This document shows, in pieces, positions 1 to 12,295 of a DNA stretch of 64,000 bases. Position 1 is the first letter of the stretch, and every line of letters starts with the position of its first letter. Where the stretch lies: contig MU128951.1 in assembly GCA_014904985.1 (NCBI GenBank), positions 224,403 to 288,402 of the forward strand, read 5' to 3'. Source of the DNA: Hydnum rufescens UP504. Taxonomy: Eukaryota > Basidiomycota > Agaricomycetes > Cantharellales > Hydnaceae. A program made the translations under genes and the position numbers. The notes beneath the pieces were generated by a model. The model had not been told where the DNA came from, made no database searches, and worked only from the letters and a program-made list of their open reading frames with translations.

Positions 1-650
1 GGAAGCCTCAGCTTATCCCTCACCAGCAAGGGTATATAGAATGCACTAAAATCCATTTAAACTACCAAACATGACGTATATACAATACCACCTACAAATC
101 AATGATCAAAATCGGATCAAGATTATAGAAGTGGGTAGGTTGACACCAATAGACGTGATTAAATCCGGCCCAAAACGCTCGGCGCCCCCGGTGACCACAG
201 ACTGATGAGAACAAACCCAGTGAGATGGTTCAACATGAAAAGCTTTCCATTTCTTCACAACATGCTCAGGCGGCTCTACACTATGGTCCACATCAGCTCT
301 GCGAGCCCCCACGATCTCTAACTCAGCTAGTCCATCAGATCCTACCAACGGCACCACGTAATCCTTCCCTCACAAGTTGGCCATATGGCACTATTAACAG
401 CGGGCGGGCAACAGGCAAACCAAGATACATGGGCCACACCACGCAGCAGGAGGCAAGTCCCCAGAGTGCTGAGATTGGCTTAACCCACACTATAACTATG
501 TTGTAGAAATACCTACTACCTCCCTATAGCTGTGGTACTCACCAGCATCGAGATCAGATAGCTGCTTGTGAGCAGCCTCATAAATATGACACAGCCGACC
601 ACCCCGATAGCCCCTCGCAAGCAGACAGAGCAAGTAGCCTCCAATGTGTC
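1..650 (+). repeat. left terminal inverted repeat of element A
   Basis: It aligns nearly base for base, with small indels, to the reverse complement of 5621-6312. The inner limit lies just after the AGCAAGTAGCCTCC segment near 640, where the two arms diverge. The arm contains the first codons of the element's gene (ATG at 586). Confidence 0.85.
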
Positions 651-2215
651 GGACCTGGAGATCCTGGCCCAGGTATCACGAACCTTCGAGAATCATATCC
701 GCCTTCTTTCTGGGCCTGATCAACTGAACCGCCCAGTCTCACACATCAAGGCCATGCTTTTTCAAATATGCAATCTCAACTCCGACAAACGGACCACCTC
801 ATACAACACATTTGTTCACTCCCATCGACAGACATCAACTACAAAGGGTGACACCTTTCTTTCAGAGGCAGCAGTCGCTTGGAGTGATCTCAAGGCCCAT
901 TTTCATGGTGATGATGAAGGATGGAAGGCCAAGTGTAAAGAACTCATGGAGGAATACGACAAGGAGAAGGCAGATTTGGTGAAGACGGCTAATCAGTGGA
1001 ATGAAGGTCATGTGAACCTTATGGAGGTGATGATGGAAAAAATGCGCAGCAGGTAAGTAGAAGTTCCCTATCTTCATTGTATGTGTCGTTTTCTAAGTTT
1101 CTCTTAGGCTCGGACTGCTGGGGAGAATGATATACACATGGCTACCTTCATGGTCAGTGGTTGGTCTCATTCTTCTGCAGCAATGTGTCAAAACAAGGTC
1201 ATGTTTGGCACGCCCAAAACACGGGCCTGGTTCCTTGCAAAATTGCGGCCCCCGGGTGCACCGGCAGATGACAAACTCGCATTGTGGATGATCTTCAGTG
1301 ACTTTTACTCCAGCATTGCCCAGTATTGGCAATGACACTGCCTCGGCCAATGCTTCCAAGGCCTTACGAGTGTTGGAGTGCAGGATGCAAGTTTACAGTT
1401 CTGTGACTCAGCCTGAAGCAGACTTGCAGATGAGCTGAGGGCTCTAATGGGTGCGTTATTTCACTTCTCCTTATAGAACCCCACTGATTTTACACAAAGC
1501 CTCAGTGGTATCAGTATTGGGCAATATCGGTCCAAATTTCCTTGGGGACATTCTGGTTCATATTATTTTAGGCATAATAAGTGCCTTACTAATTGGCTGG
1601 ATCCCAAGCGATACTCTAATGCATTACACTTCAAGTCAAAGACCAAAGATGAATGGTGCCTCTTATTGTGCCAGTTCGAGGTGGAGGGTGAGAAATCAAA
1701 AAATCCAGTTCTCATCCCCAAGAATTCGTGAGTCCATTGTCGACAGTCGTTGAAAATTATCAGCTTACACTCCCTAGACGATCCTGAGGAGACCGACCTA
1801 TCCAAAATTGTCCTAGCAACAGGCGTTGATGGTGCTTCTGTTATTACGGGTGATATGATACCTGCTATTGTTGACGGTGGACTGGCAAAGAGGAAATCAA
1901 AGGCCATGCTTGCCACTACGCCTAGCCGTCTGATAATATGGCTGTGAACACGCGATCTTCAACTCCATCCCAATCCCCTGAATCCCAAATGACGTCGGGC
2001 GCCCCCGTCTCTGGCTCAGGACAGGGTGTCAATCCAACCTCTGGTATGATGCCTATCGAATCAGAGTTCCCATTGCACCCAGGGGATTACAACTGGGGGC
2101 TTCAATCCTGGGTGAATTAGATGCCCTAATGGGCGATGGAGTGATGCTTAACTTCACAGAGGAATATGATCCCGAGTTTTCTTCCACACATTTCCACACT
2201 GTCTATCTGCCTCCT
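586..2215 (+). pseudogene. spliced gene of element A, unknown family, frame-damaged
   Basis: The first exon starts at ATG 586 (MTQPTTPIAPRKQTEQ...) and runs to about 1050, with a charged, probably helical segment (EEYDKEKADLVKTANQW). GTAAGT follows, with an acceptor CTCTTAG near 1107, then an exon reading ARTAGENDIHMATFMVSGWS. Further exon-like stretches follow: WLDPKRYSNALHFKSKTKDEW (about 1600-1670), LSKIVLATGVDGASVITGDM (about 1800-1860) and a Ser/Pro-rich tail to about 2215. Frames change several times. In exon 1 the donor is out of phase here, but the second copy (7914-9480) has one base more at that place and would be in phase, so at least part of the damage is copy-specific. I do not recognise the family. 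It may be the element's transposition protein, which is inference from position only. Confidence 0.5.
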
Positions 2216-2234
2216 AATTTCTATTGCCAAAAGA

Positions 2235-2400
2235 GTGTTCATCTCGCGACCTTCGTCTCCATCTTGCAACCTTCTTCTCCATCTTGCGGCCTTCATCTTG
2301 CCTTCATCTCGTAACTTTCATTCGTCTCACAACCTTCGTTCGTCTCGCAACCTTCGTCTCGTAACCTTCATTTTGCTCCCAACCTTTGTTTCCTGGCCTT
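2235..2400. repeat. degenerate CTCGCAACCTTCGTCTC-type short tandem repeat
   Basis: Roughly ten imperfect units of 14-20 bases built on (T)CTCGCAACCTTCGT/CATCTTGCAACCTTC. The same array recurs at 9505-9660 in the second copy. Confidence 0.7.
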
Positions 2401-3259
2401 ATTTCTGATCGTCATTTTCAATGCATTTTTGGCCCTTTTAAAACCCTATGTAACCTGGGTGGACCGCAATCCCTATGCTGGTCCCCAGGGCTCCATTACC
2501 CTTTACATTTTTGTTCTTCCTTATCCCTTTACCAGGGCATGGGACAATAATCCCCAAACCTTTAAATTTTCTGATGTGGGGGTCCCTTCTGGAAACATTT
2601 TCTCTCTCTTATACTTCAAAGTCCGGGGGATCCGGGAAGCAACCCCGGTGTTGGCCGATCTTTTTGTGCTCCCTCCTCATGGTTCTTTAAGTTCTATTGA
2701 GCCTGAAAGCGTCCTCCCAGGTGTGTTCTCAAAGTGGCTAAAAACAACCCAAATTTTTCATCTCCAATTCCAACCAGTGTTGCCCACTTCCATGTGGACC
2801 ATGTTCCCATTTTTGCCTAGGGGGACTGATGTAAGTTTTTAACAATCTTCCGGACTATTGGTTTCTTGGTTCCATGGAGTTTTTCCCACTGTGTGTTGAT
2901 TGGGGGAAATTTATGCCCATTGGACCCAATGAGTTACCAAATTTCTGAAATATGTTTCATTTCCTTGTCAAGCAGTGACCAAAAGGTCTAATTCTCCGTT
3001 ATCTTTTTAGGGCATTCGAGGTACCGGGCGGACTCGGAACATCTTGACAAAAAACCAACCACAACTTCCCTCCATGGACCTTTCCACCAAAACCCAAAAA
3101 CCCATCAATTCCCAACAATGTCTGGGAATGGTCCGCTGTTGTCCGTTGATGTTTTCCTCAGGTTCCTTTCTCTTGCCTTTTCACAAGGCTGATTGTTTTT
3201 TTTGAAGGCAGCTGCTTCTTACCCAATTCATTTGATCTGCTTCCTACCTTCCCTAGGTA

Positions 3260-3775
3260 TCTCATTGCCAGTAATGCCCTGCGCTGCCTCTGCCTGCTGT
3301 TGTGGCTGTGCAAGCATGACTCCATTCCCACATGCTCATACGACCTTTCTAATCCCGATGCCCTGTGCTGTCTCCACCTGACGTTTTGGCTGCACGAGCA
3401 TGGCCCCGTTCCCACACACTCGTGTGATCTTTCTCATCTCATTGCTGGCAATGCCCTGCACTGTCTCCACCTGCCGTTGTGGCTGCATGAGCATGACTCC
3501 TTTCCCATATGGTTGTACAACCTTTCTCATCTCATTGCCAGTTGCCTTGCACTGTCTCCACCTGTCGTTGCGGCTGCGCGAGCAGGACTCCATTCCCACG
3601 CACTCGTGTGACCTTTCTCGTCTCATTGCCAGCAATGCCCTGCGCTGTCTCCACTTGCCGTTGTGGCTGCGCAAGCATGGCTCCGTTTCCACACACTTGT
3701 GCAACCTTTCTTGTCTCATTGCCAGCAATGCCCTGCGCTGTCTCCACTTGCCGTTGTGGCTGCGCGAGCATGGCT
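3260..3775. repeat. 93-bp minisatellite, first array (about 5-6 units)
   Basis: Units contain AATGCCCTGCGCTGTCTCC, GTTGTGGCTGCGCGAGCATG and CACACACTCGTGCGACC blocks. Outer units are more diverged than the distal two. The unit is a multiple of three, so several frames on both strands stay open through the array. Confidence 0.85.
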
Positions 3776-5620
3776 CAAGAATACGGCCATCAGAGAAAGA
3801 AAGCGGGTTTTTCCACTGTCACGGTAGTCTTGGGAGCGAGTCATCATCCTTGCTTTGTTGGAGGGGGAGTTACTCACCTTGATACCACGTCACTATACTC
3901 GTTATTGATATACACTTTGATATAGGATTATCCAGGGATGGTCCTATGGTTATTGCAGGATGTCCTAGGAGTTCCCTGTCTTTAGGATAATCCCTTATGC
4001 CCATGTGTATTGCTTTTGTGTTTTTTTTTATATAAGTAACCAAATTTTTCCTTCCGCTTTTTCTTTGCTTCACCCCCCACTTCTTCCCTTTGTTCCTTTT
4101 TGTCCCTGTTTTCCATCCTTTTATACTCAGTGCATGTTGCAGGTCTGTCAAATCTGCCATTACTGATGATGGTGCATCTTGGGTGGTATTAACCGGTCCA
4201 ACTGACATTACCTTGGGATAGTGGGCTTGGTCCGGCAGTGTCGGTCTCGTTCATAAGGTGGATTAGGTGAGCTTTCATTTCTAACTGTTCACTATGTGCA
4301 CGGATCATGTTGAGGCATCGCTGTGGGCCTCACATTCCATCTCATGGTGTGGCAAAGGTTGGTGCACTACTAATGGGACTTTGTTGATTTCATAGGGTTT
4401 TGCCTTCTTTCGGGGTTAGATACTGGGGTGATGGCCACTTCCCATTGATGTACACGTAACGTTTGTGAGGTAATCCATGCACGGAACCTCTCACGTTATT
4501 GACTGTTGAGGTTCAATGCTCAGCATCTGACAATTGCGGGGGCCACGTCATATCGGGAACATCACAACCACTAGAAGCTCTACATTTCATCCATGAATTT
4601 GCACATTGCGGATTTGTGATGAGGCATCGGTCGCCTCTCATGTCCTTCGCTACCCATCATGAACCCCCCTTGTCCCTGCACCTTACATCAGTGTACACAT
4701 AGACCGTGTTGGGGATCGGGTACGAGCCTCACATCTGTTCTAATGGCACGTGAGGTCCAGTATCCGATGTCTGAGATTGCTTGGGGGGACAGGCTGGTTC
4801 GTTGTCTCATTAGATAGGAGTGTGAGTCTCCATAAATGCTGCGTGCACACAAACCATGTGGGGGTCATATTTGGACCCTACATGTTTTCACAGGCAGTTT
4901 ATTCGGGGAAAGGTTACGCTGACTGCTTAGATAATCAGGCTGGTAGCCATAAGGGTCTTGGACTTCGCTCAGGTGGTGGAGTACTGATTGTCGCTGAGTC
5001 AACATACGTGTGGATTGTGATGTGGCCCTTCACGGGTCTCTATGTCCACCGGTGTTGGCACCGGAGCGTTGGCAGGTGCTGATCCAAAAACATTCTTTTA
5101 CGTGTTATTCTTCATCTTCTGGGAGGTTGTCAGTTTAAGGTATAGCTACGTTTGATAGACAACATTCAACTAAACATTGTCATCTAGAAAAATGTCTCAG
5201 TATGAGCAGCGAAGCAAAATGTTCGGAGTTAATGTTTGACAATGGTTATGTCTGTCGAAATCATTTCAGTGTTGTACAGTGTAATAATATCGTTCAGTCG
5301 CAGGCTCCAGGAGGCCAGTGATTGGGCGGGGCCCCCCCTGCCTTTCCTTGGTTATCACAAACATTCCTTATACTGAGGGACCGTATTTGCTGTGGGAACT
5401 TCATCAGTCTGGGCCAGGATGAGTTAAGTGGTGCGGGGTGTGATGTTTGTGATGGACTGGTTTCGAGAGGCGGGGTTGGGGCTAGAGGTATTCTATAATG
5501 GCATGTTCTCATGAGTACTCAGGTCAGTGTGGTTGAGCTACAGTGAACTGATGATTCATGGGTAAGCTGAGGGAGGTCATAGTGGGGTCGCTTTTACAGC
5601 TCCCCGAACCGATGTTCGGA
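3776..5620. other. inner right part of element A, no recognisable gene
   Basis: ORFs here are short and lack recognisable domains. The longest, at about 4750-5082, encodes 110 residues without a motif I know. The stretch ends where the right inverted repeat begins. The sequence still contains CpG, so the element looks younger than the 12-40 kb repeats. Confidence 0.5.
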
Positions 5621-6312
5621 AACACATCGGGAGGCTACTCGCTCTGTCTGCTTGCGAGGGGCTATCGGGGTAGGGTCGCTGTGTCATATTTATGAGGGCT
5701 GCTCACAATTTTGGCTAGTCTGATCTCAATGCTGTTTGTTTAGTACCCAGTATAGAGTAGTAGGTATTTACTAACAGGGTGGTATTTCTAACTTGTCTTA
5801 TAGTGTTTGTTAAAGCTCAATCCTCAGCACTCTGGGGGACTTGCTCCTTGTGTCGTGGTGTTGGGCCCATGTATCTTGGGTTTGCCTGTTGCTCCCATTG
5901 CTGTTAATAGTGCCATATGGCCAACTTGTGGAGGGAAGGATGGGTACGTTGGGCTGTTTGGTAGGATCTGATGGACTAGCTGATTTAGAGATCGTGGGGG
6001 CTCGCAGAGCTATGTGGACCATAGTGTAGAGCCACCTGAGGCATGTTGTGAAGAAACGGAAAAGCTTTTTCATGTGACCATTCTACTGGTTGTTCTCATC
6101 AGTTCTGCAGGTCAACAGGGGCGCCGAGCAGTTTTGGGCCGGATTAATCACATCTATTGGTGTTCAACCTACCCACTTCTATAATCTTCGATCCTGATTT
6201 TGATCATTGATTCGTAGTTGGTATTTGTATCATATTGTTCGTTTATGGTAGTTTAAATGGATTTTATTGCATTCATATATACCCTTGCTGGTGAGGATAA
6301 GCTGAGGCCTCT
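5621..6312 (-). repeat. right terminal inverted repeat of element A
   Basis: Reverse complement of the left arm. It also carries the mirrored start codon context (ATGACACAGCGACC on the minus strand near 5680-5690), so both ends hold the same potential promoter and translation start. Confidence 0.85.
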
Positions 6313-7913
6313 GACTTTTAACACAGTAAATTTTTGGAACCGATAAGAATTCTAATTAGAAAAAACTAGTAGGTCTATGGCTAAAATATAGAATAGCAAG
6401 ATCTGGACTGCTATATGCACTACAATTGACATCATGAACTCACCTTTTAAAGGAGGCTGGAACCTGCCTACATTTCTCTGAGGCATCTTGGTTCTAATAT
6501 TACTGACTTCAGCTCCGTTGTGCCTAATTGTTCTGGTCATCCAGTGGTTGTCGTGTTTACATCTGTTTGCATCGGCCTTCAAACTTGCTCTTCATCACCT
6601 TCCTCGTCCTTTCGAGTTTCGACCTCTGGTGACGAATCAAATGGCGAGACTGCAGGGCTAACCACCACAGTTCAACTTGATTCGTCACCCCACGACCCCT
6701 TAGAATCATTGCTTTAATCACTCTATCAAATACCAAAAGCAAAACTCTCAAGGGGAAAAAATGGTCAACCCCTCCATGCTTCTCTTTCCCTGAAGCAACA
6801 CCGTACTGGGGAGCACTTTCAGACTCAACTGGAAAGAAGCGGAAGAACACCATCTTCGAGAACGATTCTACTGAGGAGCACTCTGGTTCCTTGCTGGAAA
6901 GAAGCGGAAGACACTCCCACTGTTAAGAAGGTATGTTGATCTGTGCTTTTGTTACATTGCAGGTTTGACCAGCTTCGCAGACCAAGAAGGTCAAGTGGGA
7001 AATGCTCAGACGCCAACAATTCAACTGCTTCGTAATTCGGCAGACTAACATGGCTCCAACACCGCACGAGACCAGTGTGAAATGCGGAAGGCCCAACCCT
7101 CCCACTCCTCTCGACTAACCGGGAGACCCATTGCTGACACCGCCCCATTATTATCAAAGCTACGTGTCCTAGCGAACAAGTTGCCATCTTCAGTGCCCTT
7201 GGGCCAGCTCACAGACCCGTGGGGAACATTTTTCTTATTGGCACCAGTGTCAACAACCAGCTGACACGCGGCCTTTGAATTGAGTGCTGAACCAGATCTG
7301 TCAGGAGATTGGGAGAGCATGCAATCAATCCATCCCACAAATTCTTCAATTATCGTATCACCAAAGATGGATCTCGGTATGCCCGATCAGGCGTGCGATG
7401 GGGATTGGCAGTTTCCTTAGGATATTCGATTTCATGATAGGGCGCGGTGTGGACATTGACAGCCGTTCAGGTGTATTGGAGCTTATTAATTGATGCCGCT
7501 CAGGAATGGTATGTTCTGGATTTTCAAAATTCCCTCACAGTTCTGATCCCAGCTCAGTGTGCCCAGTTCCCAGATGATCAACATCACATGCAATAGGTCG
7601 GATTGGCATGACAGAGCCTGTCAAGCTCAGGAGCACAACCTATTTCATAGAGGAGACACGATCATACGAGATCAGCCACTCTTAATGCCCCCCCTGCCGG
7701 GTGTCGACAATCCCTGTATCGAAACACCGGTTCTCGTTTTGAGTCGACTGTCCTTCCCCTGTGACCATCCCTTAAACAAATCAAAAAATCTCTCCATTTG
7801 ATGATGGGACCCCGATTACGATTTTGGCGTATTTGGATTCGATAAGTACAAACCCATTCCCAAGCCGCGAAGTTGTAACCAGCCATAACCGCGAAAGGCC
7901 CTCAGCAACCACG
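6313..7913. other. unassigned sequence between element A and its partial copy
   Basis: No gene is assigned. A short coding-like patch lies near 6820-7055 (Lys/Arg-rich, with a GTATGT...TTGCAG intron-like break near 6930-6960), but frames break at once and no domain is visible. It could be a decayed gene fragment. CpG content is intermediate. Confidence 0.4.
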
Positions 7914-10310
7914 AACCTGGAGATCCTGCCAGGTATCACTGAACCTCGAGAATCATTCGCCTTCTTTCTGGGCCGATCAACTGAACCGCCCCAGTCTCAC
8001 AATCAAGGCCATGCTTTTTCAATATGCAATCTAACCGGACCAAACGGACACCTCGTACAACGCATTGTTCACTCCCATTGGACAGACTTCACTACAAAGG
8101 GTGAGCCTTTCTTTTCAGAGGCAGCAGTCGCTTGGAGTGATCTCAAGGCCCATGGTCAATGGGTATGACGAATGGATGGAGGCCAAGTGGTAAAGAACTC
8201 GTGGAGGAATATGACAAGGAGAAGGCGGATTTGGTGAGGATGGCTAATCAGTGGAATGAAGGTTCATTGTGAACCTTATGAGGTGATGATGAAAAAATGG
8301 CCAGCAGAGTAAGTAGAAGTTCTCCCCTTATCTTCATTAGTGTCTTTTTCTAAGTTTCTCTTAGGCTCGGGACTGGCTGGGGAGAATGATAATACACATG
8401 GCTACCTCATGGTCAGTGGTTTGTCTCATTCTTCTGCAGCAATGTGTCAAAAAGGTCATGTTTGGACGCCCAAACACGGGCCTGGTTCCTTGCAAGAATT
8501 GCGGGCCCCGGGTGCACCGCAGATGACAAACTCGCATTGTTTGGATGGATTTCAGACTTGATTACTCCGATTGGCCCAGTATTGCAATGACACTGCCTCG
8601 GCCAATGTTCAAAGGCCCTTACGATGTGGAGTCTGCAGCGATGCAAGTTTACTGTTCTGTGCTCAGCCTGAAGCAGACTTGCAGGATGAGCTGAGGGCTC
8701 TAATCGGGTGCGTTATTCATTCTCCTTAGTAGAACCCACTTGATTTTACACACAAAGCTCAGTTGGTATCAAGTATGGGGCAATATCGGTCCAAATTTCC
8801 TTGGGGACATTCTGGTTCATATTATTTAGCCCCCCCCCCCCCCCCCTAATAATTTGCCTTACTAATTGGCTGGATCCCAAGCGATACTCTAATGCATTAC
8901 ACTTCAAGTCAAAGACCAAAGATGAATGGCTGCCTCTTATTGTGCCAGTTCGAGGTGGAGAGAAATCAAAAAATCCAGTCTCATCCCAGATTCGTGAGCA
9001 TTGTCGACAGTCGTTGAAAATTATCAGCTTTACACTCCCCTAGACGATCCTGAGGAGACGACCTATCCAAAAATTGTCCTAGCAACAGGGCGTTGATGGT
9101 GCTTCTGTTATTACGGGTGATATGATACCTGCTATTGTTGACGGTGGACTGGCAAAGAGGAAATCAAAGGCCATGCTTGCCACTACGCCTAGCCGGTCTG
9201 ATAATATGGCTGTGAACACGCGATCTTCAACTCCATCCCAATCCCTGAATCCCAAATGACGTTGGGCGCCCCCATCTCTGGCTCAGGACAGGGTGTCAAT
9301 CCAACCTCTGGTATGATGCCTATCGAATCAGAGTTCCATTGCACCCAGGGGATTACAACTGGGGCTTCATCCTGGTGAATTAGATGCCCTAATGGGCGAT
9401 GGAGTGATTGCTTAACTTCACGAGGAATATGATCCCGAGTTTTCTTCCACACATTTCCACACTGTCTATCTGCCTCCTGAATTTCTATTGCCAAAGAGTG
9501 TTCATCTCGCGACCTTTACGTCTCCATCTTGCAACCTTCTTCTCCATCTTGCGGCCTTCATCTTGCCTTCATCTCGTAACTTTCATTCGTCTCACAACCT
9601 TCGTTCGTCTCGCAACCTTCGTCTCGTAACCTTCATTTTGCTCCCAACCTTTGTTTCCTGGCCTTCATTCCTGATCTTCATTTCTATGCATTTTGCCCTA
9701 CCTATGTACCTGGTGACTGCAATCCCTATGCTGTCCCCAGCTTCCATTCCCTACATTTTTGTCTTGCCTATCCCTACAAGTCGTGACAATAATCCAACTT
9801 TATCTATGCTGTTCCTTCTGAACATTTTTCTCTTCTCTAATACTCAAGTCCGGGGGGATCCGGAGCACCCGGTGTCTGCCGGAATTTTTTTGTGCTCTCC
9901 ATCATGGTCTTAGTTTCTGACGAGGCCTGCAGCCGTCCTCCCAGTGTTTTGTCTCAGTGGCTAACAACCATCATTCTCAATCATCAGTGGTGCCCCACTC
10001 ATGTGGGACATGTCATTTTTGCCTAGGTGACTGATGTAAGTACAATCTCGACATATTGGTTTCTGTGTTCCATGAGTTGTCCCACTCGTGTGTTGATGAC
10101 ATTAGATGCCATTTGTGACCAGATGAGTACAATCTGGATATGTTCATTCCTGTCAGCAGTGACAAGTCCTAATCTCGTTATCTTTTTAGCATTCTGAAGT
10201 ACCGGCGACTCGACTATCTGTGGACAACACCACACTCTCACTGACTTTCACAACCAAACCATCAATCCAACAATGTCTGGGAATGGTCCGCTGTTGTCCG
10301 TTGATGTTTT
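7914..10310 (+). pseudogene. second, partial copy of the element A interior
   Basis: The sequence from about 652 onward is repeated here (same order: unknown gene, CTCGCAACC short repeat, then the lead-in to the minisatellite) without the inverted-repeat ends. It differs from the first copy by very many single-base insertions and deletions, often in homopolymers, and by a run of about 18 Cs near 8830. The gene is broken in many places. Either strong decay or uncorrected sequencing error would give this pattern, and the nearby 25-N gap favours the latter in part. Confidence 0.75.
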
Positions 10311-10409
10311 CCTCAGGTTCCTTTCTCTTGCCTTTTCACAAGGCTGATTGTTTTTTTTGAAGGCAGCTGCTTCTTACCCGATTCATTTGATCTGCTTCCT
10401 ACCTTCCCT

Positions 10410-11245
10410 AGGTATCTCATTGCCAGTAATGCCCTGCGCTGCCTCTGCCTGCTGTTGTGGCTGTGCAAGCATGACTCCATTCCCACATGCTCATACGACC
10501 TTTCTAATCCTGATGCCCTGTGCTGTCTCCACCTGACGTTTTGGCTGCATGAGCATGGCCCTGTTCCCACACACTCGTGTGATCTTTCTCATCTCATTGC
10601 TGGCAATGCCCTGCACTGTCTCCACCTGCCGTTGTGGCTGCATGAGCATGACTCCTTTCCCATATGGTTGTACAACCTTTCTCATCTCATTGCCAGTTGC
10701 CTTGCGCTGTCTCCACCTGTCGTTGCGGCTGCGCGAGCAGGACTCCATTCCCACGCACTCTGTGTGACCTTTCTCGTCTCATTGCCAGCAATGCCCTGCG
10801 CTGTCTCCACTTGCCGTTGTGGCTGCGCAAGCATGGCTCCGTTTCCACACACTTGTGCAACCTTTCTTGTCTCATTGCCAGCAATGCCCTGCGCTGTCTC
10901 CACTTGCCGTTGTGGCTGCGCGAGCATGGCTCCGTTTCCACACACTCGTGCGACCTTTCTTGTCTCATTGTCAGCAATGCCCTGCGCTGTCTCCACTTGC
11001 CGTTGTGGCTGCGCGAGCATGGCTCCATTTCCACACACTCGTGCGACCTTTCTCGTCTCATTGTCAGCAATGCCCTGCGCTGTCTCCACTTGCCATTGTG
11101 GCTGCGCGAGCATGGCTCCGTTTCCACACACTCGTGCGACCTTTCTTGTCTCATTGCCAGCAATGCCCTGCGCTGTCTCCACTTGCCATTGTGGCTGCGC
11201 GAGCATGGCTCCATTTCCACACACTCATGCGACCTTTCTTGTTTC
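10410..11245. repeat. 93-bp minisatellite, second array (about 9 units)
   Basis: The ATGCCCTGCG block recurs at 10791, 10884, 10977, 11070 and 11163, exactly 93 bases apart, with more diverged units before. The distal units are almost identical, which points to recent expansion. Frame-preserving units give long but probably meaningless ORFs: 333 residues plus, about 180 minus in two frames. Confidence 0.9.
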
Positions 11246-11249
11246 CATT

Positions 11250-11460
11250 AATATTTTCTCCCTGACATTGCTGGCCACTCCCTGCCTCTGGGGGCTACGG
11301 CCTATGCTTTGGCAGGTTTATATTCAAGCTCTTGGTCGGTGGTCTTCTGATGCTTTCAGGGTGGCCTGTCCCCTTCGGCTCTTCCCATTAAGTTTGACAC
11401 CACCTTGCCCCTCCTGTCCAGCCTTTCCATTACCAGACTGTCACTGCTGGATCTAGGGCC
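11250..11460 (+). pseudogene. relic of a tyrosine recombinase C-terminus
   Basis: Across frame breaks the stretch reads AGHSLPLGATAYALAG and then IQALGRWSSDAFRV. This resembles the GHSLRxGGATAxALAG...IQALGRWSSDAF catalytic region of fungal YR enzymes (His-x-x-Arg box and the helix before the Tyr). The box Arg is replaced and frames shift between the two blocks, so it is non-functional. Upstream it abuts the minisatellite. It differs from the recombinase at 57.8-59.6 kb. Confidence 0.5.
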
Positions 11461-11873
11461 CTGTCTCTTGTCACCTCTATGCATTATTGCCCACTTTTGC
11501 TGATCAGTTGATATTTAGGGAACAGATAAGGTTATGTTAGCCTAACATGCCTCAGCCTGTCTATGCACCCGCCCCGCATGGCTAGCACTGTATCCCGGTC
11601 CTTCGTCATTTATGAGTCTATTTGTAATTTCCCTTTGCTGGCTTTCTCCATGCCTAGCATCTATACTATTTTTTTTCCTGCTTCCGTCCTCTTTCCACAT
11701 CCTGTTTTATGCCATTGCCATGGCAAGCTTTCCCATTGGGTTTTGATGCTACCTGGCATGGTGCCCTGTACTTACTAGACTGGTTACTGCTGAATCTGAG
11801 GGCTTCACGACTCAAACCTGCATAAATTGAAATTAGTGCCTATAACTTACTATAGTCAGTATAGATGTTTGCG

Positions 11874-11898
11874 NNNNNNNNNNNNNNNNNNNNNNNNN
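11874..11898. other. assembly gap of 25 N
   Basis: Run of 25 undetermined bases. The minisatellite resumes directly after it, so the gap probably hides more 93-bp units or a misjoin. Confidence 1.
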
Positions 11899-12137
11899 CG
11901 TTCACAGCACTCGTGCACCTTCTTGTCTCATTGTCAGCAATGCCCTGCGCTGTCTCCACTTGCCGTTGTGGCTGCGCGAGCATGGCTCCGTTTTCCACCA
12001 CTCGTGCGGACCTTTCTTGTCTCATTGTCAGCAATGCCCTGCGCTGTCTCCACTTGCATTGTGGCTGCGCGAGCATGGCTCCGTTCCACACACTCGTGCG
12101 ACCTTTCTGTCTCATTGCCAGCAATGCCCTGCGCTGT
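11899..12137. repeat. 93-bp minisatellite, third piece after the gap
   Basis: About two and a half units, with several single-base indels relative to the array at 10.4-11.2 kb. It ends abruptly where the palindrome-family terminus begins at 12,138. Confidence 0.85.
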
Positions 12138-12295
12138 CCAAACCAGTCAGCCATAATTGTTATATCTAGTTAGCCCTTTTGCCCTTGCTTTATTCAATCT
12201 AAGAGCGGGCTTTTAGGTGGGGGCCCCTGGGCCCACTGGGTGATTTCATGGCATGAGACAAGGGCCCCATGGGGGCCCCTTGCTCTGAACTTGCC
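12138..12295 (+). repeat. terminal fragment of the giant palindromic element family
   Basis: It starts CCAAACCAGTCAGCCATAATTG and runs through the GGTGGGGGCCCC block to GGGGCCCCTTGC. This matches both ends of the palindrome at 27,981-30,790 and diverges after about 160 bases. It is one isolated end of that family. Confidence 0.8.

Larger units (their letters stand above)
1..6312. mobile_element. 6.3-kb element with about 650-bp terminal inverted repeats (element A)
   Basis: The first ~650 bases recur as reverse complement at about 5621-6312, from the outer GAGGCCTCAGCTTATCC end inward to the segment around the CCCGATAGCCCCTCGCAAG motif. Between the arms lie a spliced gene of unknown family, a degenerate short repeat, a 93-bp minisatellite and about 1.8 kb without a convincing gene. 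The outer left end coincides with the window start, so a target duplication cannot be tested. Very long inverted repeats flanking a cargo gene fit a DNA transposon or foldback element. No transposase motif was recognised, so the superfamily is open. Confidence 0.75.

Noticed and set aside
10682..11224. Minus-strand ORFs of about 180 residues in the same array
   Set aside because: Two overlapping frames are equally open, as expected from the repeat; no start or domain support.
10455..11456. Plus-strand ORF of 333 residues across the minisatellite
   Set aside because: Created by a 93-bp repeat without stops in several frames; no domain except the recombinase relic at its end.
10410..12137. CRISPR-like array
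   Set aside because: Units are directly adjacent 93-bp repeats without spacers, in a eukaryotic genome.
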